DNA of 35,482 nucleotides from [Zimmermannella] bifida NBRC 103089 (GTDB lineage Bacteria > Actinomycetota > Actinomycetes > Actinomycetales > Microbacteriaceae): positions 1-35,482 of the forward strand of contig NZ_BCSP01000013.1 of the NCBI RefSeq assembly GCF_001570925.1, written 5' to 3'. Shown in pieces: positions 31,785 through 35,482 of the stretch (its first letter is position 1; every line of letters starts with the position of its first letter). Below the pieces are notes generated by a model, which saw only the letters and a program-made list of their open reading frames with translations, made no database searches and had not been told where the DNA came from. A program made the position numbers and the translations under genes.

Positions 31785-32792
31785 ATGGCGCGAGTGACAT
31801 CACGTACCCGAGCGGTGGTTATCCGCCCCGACGGCGTGCGTTACCGACGCGAAACGCTCGCCGGTGAAGAACCGCTCGAAATCCGCGTCAACGGCACCCA
31901 ATTGGCCGTCACGATGCGTACCCCGGGCGAAGACTTTGCGCTCGTTGCTGGCAACCTCGTTTCGGAAGGCATGCTGCGCCGCCCGACCGACCTGGTGAAC
32001 ATGCGGTACTGCTCGGGCGATGACCCGAACACCTACAACGTCATCGACGCCAATGTGCTCGGCGTCACCAAAGAATCCATCGGCACCCGACGCGTCGTCA
32101 CCACCAGTGCCTGCGGTGTCTGCGGCACCACCTCGATCGAAGAGGTGCGCCGCCAATCGCCATACGACGTCGCCGACGACGACACCCGCATCCCCGCCGA
32201 ACAGCTGCTCGCGCTGCCCGACCGACTGCGCGAAGCACAAGCCCTGTTTGACTCCACTGGCGGGCTGCACGCGGCCGCGCTCTTTGACGCCAGCGGCAAA
32301 CTACTCGTCGCCCACGAAGACGTGGGTCGCCACAACGCCGTCGACAAGGTGATCGGCTGGGCCTACATGCAGGGCATGCTGCCACTGCGAGGATGCACGC
32401 TGCAGGTTTCCGGACGCGCTTCGTTTGAACTCGTACAGAAGAGCTATCTCGCCGGCATCCCGATCATGTCGGCCGTCAGCGCCCCGTCATCGCTCGCCGT
32501 TGATTTGGCCGAGGAAGTCGGCATCACGCTCGCCGGCTTTAGCCGCGGCGACCGCATCACCGTCTACACCCACGCACGGCGCGTCGACACCGACGCGCTG
32601 CGCACCCCCGCAACAGAACCCCCTTCGGGTGCCACCGCATCCGATACCGAAACCGCAACATTCACACAGAAAACCGCTGATCGCACCGAAACGGCTGGCC
32701 TTTCGCCCGCTAATGATGCGAAGCTTGAGGCAGCTGCGACCGCAACGACCACAGGCACTGCGATCGCGTTCGACAAAGGAGTGCACGCATGA
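31785..32792 (+). CDS. fdhD: FdhD sulfur carrier / sulfurtransferase for formate dehydrogenase-type enzymes
   Basis: A 335-aa maturation protein that passes sulfur from a cysteine desulfurase to the bis-MGD cofactor of molybdoenzymes such as FdhF. The conserved CxxC is TTSACGVCGTTS (Cys110, Cys113), and GGLHAAALFD, AHEDVGRHNAVDKVIG and QVSGRASFELVQK are family hallmarks. The conserved domain ends near HARRVD (residue 268); the remaining 67 residues are Thr/Ala-rich, have no Cys and look disordered, which is unusual since FdhD is normally about 265-285 aa. The start has TAAGGAG 6 nt upstream. The stop overlaps the next ATG as ATGA, so enzyme and maturase are made together. Confidence 0.95.
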   Translation: MARVTSRTRAVVIRPDGVRYRRETLAGEEPLEIRVNGTQLAVTMRTPGEDFALVAGNLVSEGMLRRPTDLVNMRYCSGDDPNTYNVIDANVLGVTKESIGTRRVVTTSACGVCGTTSIEEVRRQSPYDVADDDTRIPAEQLLALPDRLREAQALFDSTGGLHAAALFDASGKLLVAHEDVGRHNAVDKVIGWAYMQGMLPLRGCTLQVSGRASFELVQKSYLAGIPIMSAVSAPSSLAVDLAEEVGITLAGFSRGDRITVYTHARRVDTDALRTPATEPPSGATASDTETATFTQKTADRTETAGLSPANDAKLEAAATATTTGTAIAFDKGVHA

Positions 32793-35107
32793 CCACCACG
32801 CGCAAGTCGCCGGTAAACGATATCGACGAGTCCCAACTCAAGGTCTCAAAGCCGCGCAAGGCAGCCGCCGGCCTCGAAGCCGTCGCCATCGCGTTCAAAC
32901 GCGGTGTTGAGCAGGCAGGCCCCGCTCGCACCGTTCGCTCGATGTTCCGCATCAACCAGAACGACGGCTTTGACTGCCCGGGTTGCGCCTGGCCAGAACC
33001 GCAGGGGCGCCGTAGCCCGGCCGAGTTCTGCGAGAACGGCGCCAAGGCCTTCGCCGAAGAAAACACCACTCGTCGCGCCGACCGCGAGTTCTGGGCGCAG
33101 AACTCGATCGCCGACCTCTCGACCAAGACCGAATACTGGCTGGGCCAGCAGGGTCGTATCACCGAGCCGATGATCATTCGCGAAGGCGAGACGCACTACA
33201 CGCCTATCGCTTGGCAGGACGCATTCGACCTCATCGGCGAACGCATCAACGCGACCACTGCCGACCGCTGCGTGTTCTACACCTCGGGCCGCACCGCGAA
33301 CGAGACGGCGTTCCTCTACCAGCTCTTCGCCCGCTCGATCGGCACCAACAACCTGCCGGACTGCTCGAACATGTGTCACGAATCGTCGGGTAGCGCGCTG
33401 AACCCAACGATCGGTATCGGCAAGGGCACCGTGCACCTCGATGACCTGCACAAGGCCAAGCTGATCTTCGTTGTTGGTCAGAACCCGGGCACCAACCACC
33501 CCCGCATGCTCTCGGCACTCGCCGAATGCCGCAAGAACGGCGGCAAGGTCGTTTCGGTCAACCCGCTGCCAGAAGCCGGCCTCATGGGCTTCAAGGACCC
33601 GCAGACCCCTGCCGGCATGCTCGGCAAGGCCGCAAAGATCTCGGACGAATACCTGCAGATCAAGGTCGGTGGCGACCTGGCACTGTTCCAGGCCTTCGGT
33701 CACTTGCTGCTGAAGATGGAAGAAGCCGCACCCGGCACCATCCTCGACCAGGAATTCATTGAGTCGCGCACCGAGGGCTTCGAGGCCTACCGCGAAGCTC
33801 GGGCCGGAATCGACTGGGAAGAGACCGAGCGCGCCACCGGCCTCAGCCGCGACGAAATCGCCAAGGTCGCCCGCATGCTCGCCGACTCGGACGCCACCAT
33901 CATCTGCTGGGCACTCGGTGTTACGCAGCAGCCCCACTCGGTTGACACCCTCAAGGAATTCGTCAACATCCTGCTCATGCAGGGCAACTTCGGTAAGCCC
34001 GGCGCCGGTGCCTGCCCGGTTCGTGGCCACTCGAACGTTCAGGGTGACCGCACGATGGGTATCTGGGAGAAGCCAGCTCCGTGGCTGCTGGATGCAATCG
34101 ACAAGGAATTCGGCATCACCTCGCCTCGCGAGCACGGTCACGACTCGACCGAGTGCATCGAAGCGTTCGAGAACGACGAGGTCGACGTCTTCGTGAGCAT
34201 GGGTGGTAACTTCGCGCTCGCAAACTCCGAGACCGAGCGTCTGGAAGCCGGCATGCAGAAGGCCGGCCTGACGGTCCACATCTCGACCAAGCCGAACCGT
34301 TCGCACGTTGTGCACGGCAAGACCTCGCTGATTCTGCCGACGCTCGGCCGTACCGACGTTGACGATAAGCACCCCGGCGGCGAACAGTTCCTCTCGGTTG
34401 AGGACTCGATGTCGATGGTGCACTCCACCCAGGGCCGCCTCAAGCCGGTTTCGGAGCACCTGCTCGCAGAGCCCGTCATCGTTTGCCGCATGGCTGAGGC
34501 CACCCTCGGAAGTGACCACGTCATTAACTGGCGCGAAATGGCCGAGGACTACGACGTTATCCGCGACCGCATCTCGCGCACGCTGCCCGGCTTCGAGCGC
34601 TTCAACGAGCGTGTTCGCCAGCGGAACGGCTTCCAGCTGCCCAGCCCGCCACGCGACTCGCGTTCGTTCGCGACGCCGTCGAAGCGCGCGCAGTTCACGG
34701 TGAGCCCGCTCGAGTACCTCGAGGCGCCAGAAGGCTACCTGATCATGCAGACCATGCGTAGCCACGACCAGTACAACACCACGTTCTACGGCCTCGACGA
34801 CCGTTACCGCGGCATTAAGGATGGCCGTCGCGTCGTGCTGGTACACCCGGACGACCTGGCCGAGCTCGGTTTCCGTGACCGCGACCTCGTTGACGTGGTC
34901 AGTGTGTTCAACGGTGAAGAGCGCCGTGCCAACAAGTTCCGCCTGGTCGCCTACCCAACGGCCAAGGGCTGCTGCGCTGCGTACTTCCCCGAGGCCAACG
35001 GACTCGTGCACCGTGACAACGTTGCCCGCGTCTCGAACACTCCGGGCTTCAAGAACATTACGGTTCGCTTCGAACCGCACACGAAGACCGCTAAAGCGCT
35101 TTCGTAA
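32789..35107 (+). CDS. FdhF/YdeP-family molybdopterin oxidoreductase
   Basis: A 772-aa molybdenum or tungsten bis-MGD enzyme of the formate dehydrogenase alpha / YdeP branch. The N-terminal FDCPGCAWPE (Cys63, Cys66) and EFCENGAKA (Cys81) give three Fe-S cluster cysteines rather than the four of classical FdhF. NNLPDCSNMCHESSG (Cys192, Cys196) is the region aligning with the SeCys/Cys Mo ligand of formate dehydrogenases; Cys196 is the likely ligand. HSNVQGDRTMGI and the C-terminal MGD-binding domain (MRSHDQYNTTFYGLDDRYRG) are conserved. No twin-arginine signal, so it is cytosolic. No electron-transfer subunits, hydrogenase or formate transporter lie beside it, so the physiological substrate is unclear. 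E. coli YdeP is linked to acid resistance. Confidence 0.92.
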   Translation: MTTTRKSPVNDIDESQLKVSKPRKAAAGLEAVAIAFKRGVEQAGPARTVRSMFRINQNDGFDCPGCAWPEPQGRRSPAEFCENGAKAFAEENTTRRADREFWAQNSIADLSTKTEYWLGQQGRITEPMIIREGETHYTPIAWQDAFDLIGERINATTADRCVFYTSGRTANETAFLYQLFARSIGTNNLPDCSNMCHESSGSALNPTIGIGKGTVHLDDLHKAKLIFVVGQNPGTNHPRMLSALAECRKNGGKVVSVNPLPEAGLMGFKDPQTPAGMLGKAAKISDEYLQIKVGGDLALFQAFGHLLLKMEEAAPGTILDQEFIESRTEGFEAYREARAGIDWEETERATGLSRDEIAKVARMLADSDATIICWALGVTQQPHSVDTLKEFVNILLMQGNFGKPGAGACPVRGHSNVQGDRTMGIWEKPAPWLLDAIDKEFGITSPREHGHDSTECIEAFENDEVDVFVSMGGNFALANSETERLEAGMQKAGLTVHISTKPNRSHVVHGKTSLILPTLGRTDVDDKHPGGEQFLSVEDSMSMVHSTQGRLKPVSEHLLAEPVIVCRMAEATLGSDHVINWREMAEDYDVIRDRISRTLPGFERFNERVRQRNGFQLPSPPRDSRSFATPSKRAQFTVSPLEYLEAPEGYLIMQTMRSHDQYNTTFYGLDDRYRGIKDGRRVVLVHPDDLAELGFRDRDLVDVVSVFNGEERRANKFRLVAYPTAKGCCAAYFPEANGLVHRDNVARVSNTPGFKNITVRFEPHTKTAKALS

Positions 35108-35118
35108 CGCATCCACCC

Positions 35119-35140
35119 GCAATCGCCACTGGGTGATTGC
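35119..35140 (+). terminator. First of two tandem hairpins after the fdhF-like gene
   Basis: GCAATCGCC (35119-35127) and GGTGATTGC (35132-35140) form a 9-bp stem with one G-U pair and an ACTG loop, 12 nt after the stop codon. No T-run follows directly, since the stronger hairpin begins 3 nt later. Confidence 0.5.
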
Positions 35141-35143
35141 ATG

Positions 35144-35175
35144 CAGCGGGGTCGAACTTCGGTTCGGCCCCGCTG
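35144..35175 (+). terminator. Strong UUCG-capped terminator hairpin of fdhD-fdhF
   Basis: CAGCGGGGTCGAAC (35144-35157) and GTTCGGCCCCGCTG (35162-35175) pair over 14 bp with one G-U wobble around a TTCG loop; GTCGTTTCC follows. The very stable tetraloop design is the same as that of the terminator at 41-80. Confidence 0.8.
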
Positions 35176-35424
35176 GTCGTTTCCGGTGGCTTCGTGGTTA
35201 CCGGCAACGCTACCGGCGCGGCGCGTGCGTAACGCGGGCGTGGCGTGGCCGTGGCGCTTGCGTAGCGCGGACGCAACCGGCGCGCCCTGTGACGTGACTC
35301 GACCGCATCCTTGCCACCAAAGCCGGCCACAAATCAACCCACACGCTCACGTTCAGGCCGACACTGCACAGTAAATGGCTCAGCATCCGTGCAAAGTCGG
35401 CCCCAACGCGGAGGAGCAGCCGCG

Positions 35425-35482
35425 GCGCGCGGGCAGGAGCGGGGCGCGCGGGCAGGGGCGGGGCGCGCGGGCAGGGGCGGGG
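35425..35482 (+). repeat. 19-bp GC-rich tandem repeat at the window edge
   Basis: Three copies with a 19-bp period (35425-35443, 35444-35462, 35463-35481) share GCGCGCGGGCAGG followed by R-GCGGG. The first copy has A and the other two G at one position. The array reaches the last base of the window and probably continues. Confidence 0.85.

Larger units (their letters stand above)
35108..35482. other. Intergenic tail of the window
   Basis: These 375 nt follow the fdhF-like gene. They hold two terminator hairpins (35119-35175), a low-complexity GC-rich stretch with GGCGTGGC/GTGGCG and GCGTAGCGCGG-like words (35210-35290), and the 19-bp tandem repeat at the edge. A frame opening at ATG 35374 stays open to the end but translates to Arg/Gly/Ala low complexity from the repeat, so I do not call it a gene. 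Confidence 0.5.

Noticed and set aside
32846-35122. A 758-codon open frame on the minus strand opposite the FdhF/YdeP gene
   Set aside because: Same antisense effect of GC-rich codon bias; the sense strand encodes an intact molybdoenzyme with a coupled start.
35374-35482. A frame opening at an ATG and running to the window end
   Set aside because: After a dozen codons it is the translation of the 19-bp repeat (Arg/Gly/Ala), and no ribosome site precedes it.
1-35482. tRNA, rRNA, CRISPR arrays, transposases, phage or defence genes
   Set aside because: I looked for tRNA-like TTCRA loops with CCA ends, repeat-spacer arrays and mobile-element proteins on both strands and found none I could support.

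Overview
The window is a gene-dense chromosomal segment of a high-GC Gram-positive bacterium. It is most likely an actinobacterium of the Microbacteriaceae type; the genus cannot be fixed from the sequence alone. Evidence: GC-rich codon choice, TCG serine codons, GTG/TTG starts, several operon heads without a Shine-Dalgarno (SD), actinobacterial versions of the proteins (for example a quinone dehydrogenase without active-site cysteines), and very frequent GGATGC/GCATCC hexamers. From memory, the order lpdA - purine nucleoside phosphorylase - phosphomutase - add - deoA - cdd - sdhCDAB matches the Mycobacterium tuberculosis Rv3303c-Rv3319 block, so most of this is an old actinobacterial neighbourhood. 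I see no rRNA, tRNA, CRISPR array, transposase, phage gene or toxin/defence cluster.

Layout: (1) 100-1482, a class III aminotransferase related to glutamate-1-semialdehyde aminomutase. (2) 1708-14485, a nucleoside block: a cysteine-less LpdA-type flavoprotein diverges from a purine nucleoside phosphorylase/phosphomutase operon; facing it are add, deoA, cdd, two ABC permeases, a double ABC ATPase and a BMP-family lipoprotein. Together these import nucleosides, deaminate them, split them by phosphorolysis and send the (deoxy)ribose-1-phosphate into central metabolism. (3) 14658-15909, a LysE-type amino-acid exporter divergent from an Lrp/AsnC regulator, with two clean dyads between them. (4) 16056-18479, divergent GDP-mannose synthesis (ManC) and a GT4 mannosyltransferase. 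(5) 18578-22118, sdhCDAB. (6) 22119-24074, a small hypothetical gene and a BrnQ amino-acid carrier. (7) 24428-29234, YihY-type membrane protein, exonuclease III, TrpS, polyprenol-phosphate mannosyltransferase and GTP cyclohydrolase II. (8) 29308-31574, a small four-helix membrane protein coupled to an ABC exporter. (9) 31785-35107, FdhD translationally coupled to an FdhF/YdeP-type molybdoenzyme. The last 375 bases hold two terminator hairpins and a 19-bp GC-rich tandem repeat running off the edge.

There is no obviously new multi-gene system here. The points most worth a second look are at the level of regulation and sequence: six operon heads with TANNNT 6-7 nt before the start codon (probable leaderless transcription), selection for a GGATGC/GCATCC motif visible in Ala-Ser and Asp-Ala codon pairs, a 69-nt long-armed hairpin ahead of fdhD, an intrinsic-terminator shape between the candidate sdh promoter and sdhC, a 21-bp duplication of the add start region, and a phosphomutase whose context argues for phosphopentomutase rather than phosphomannomutase.
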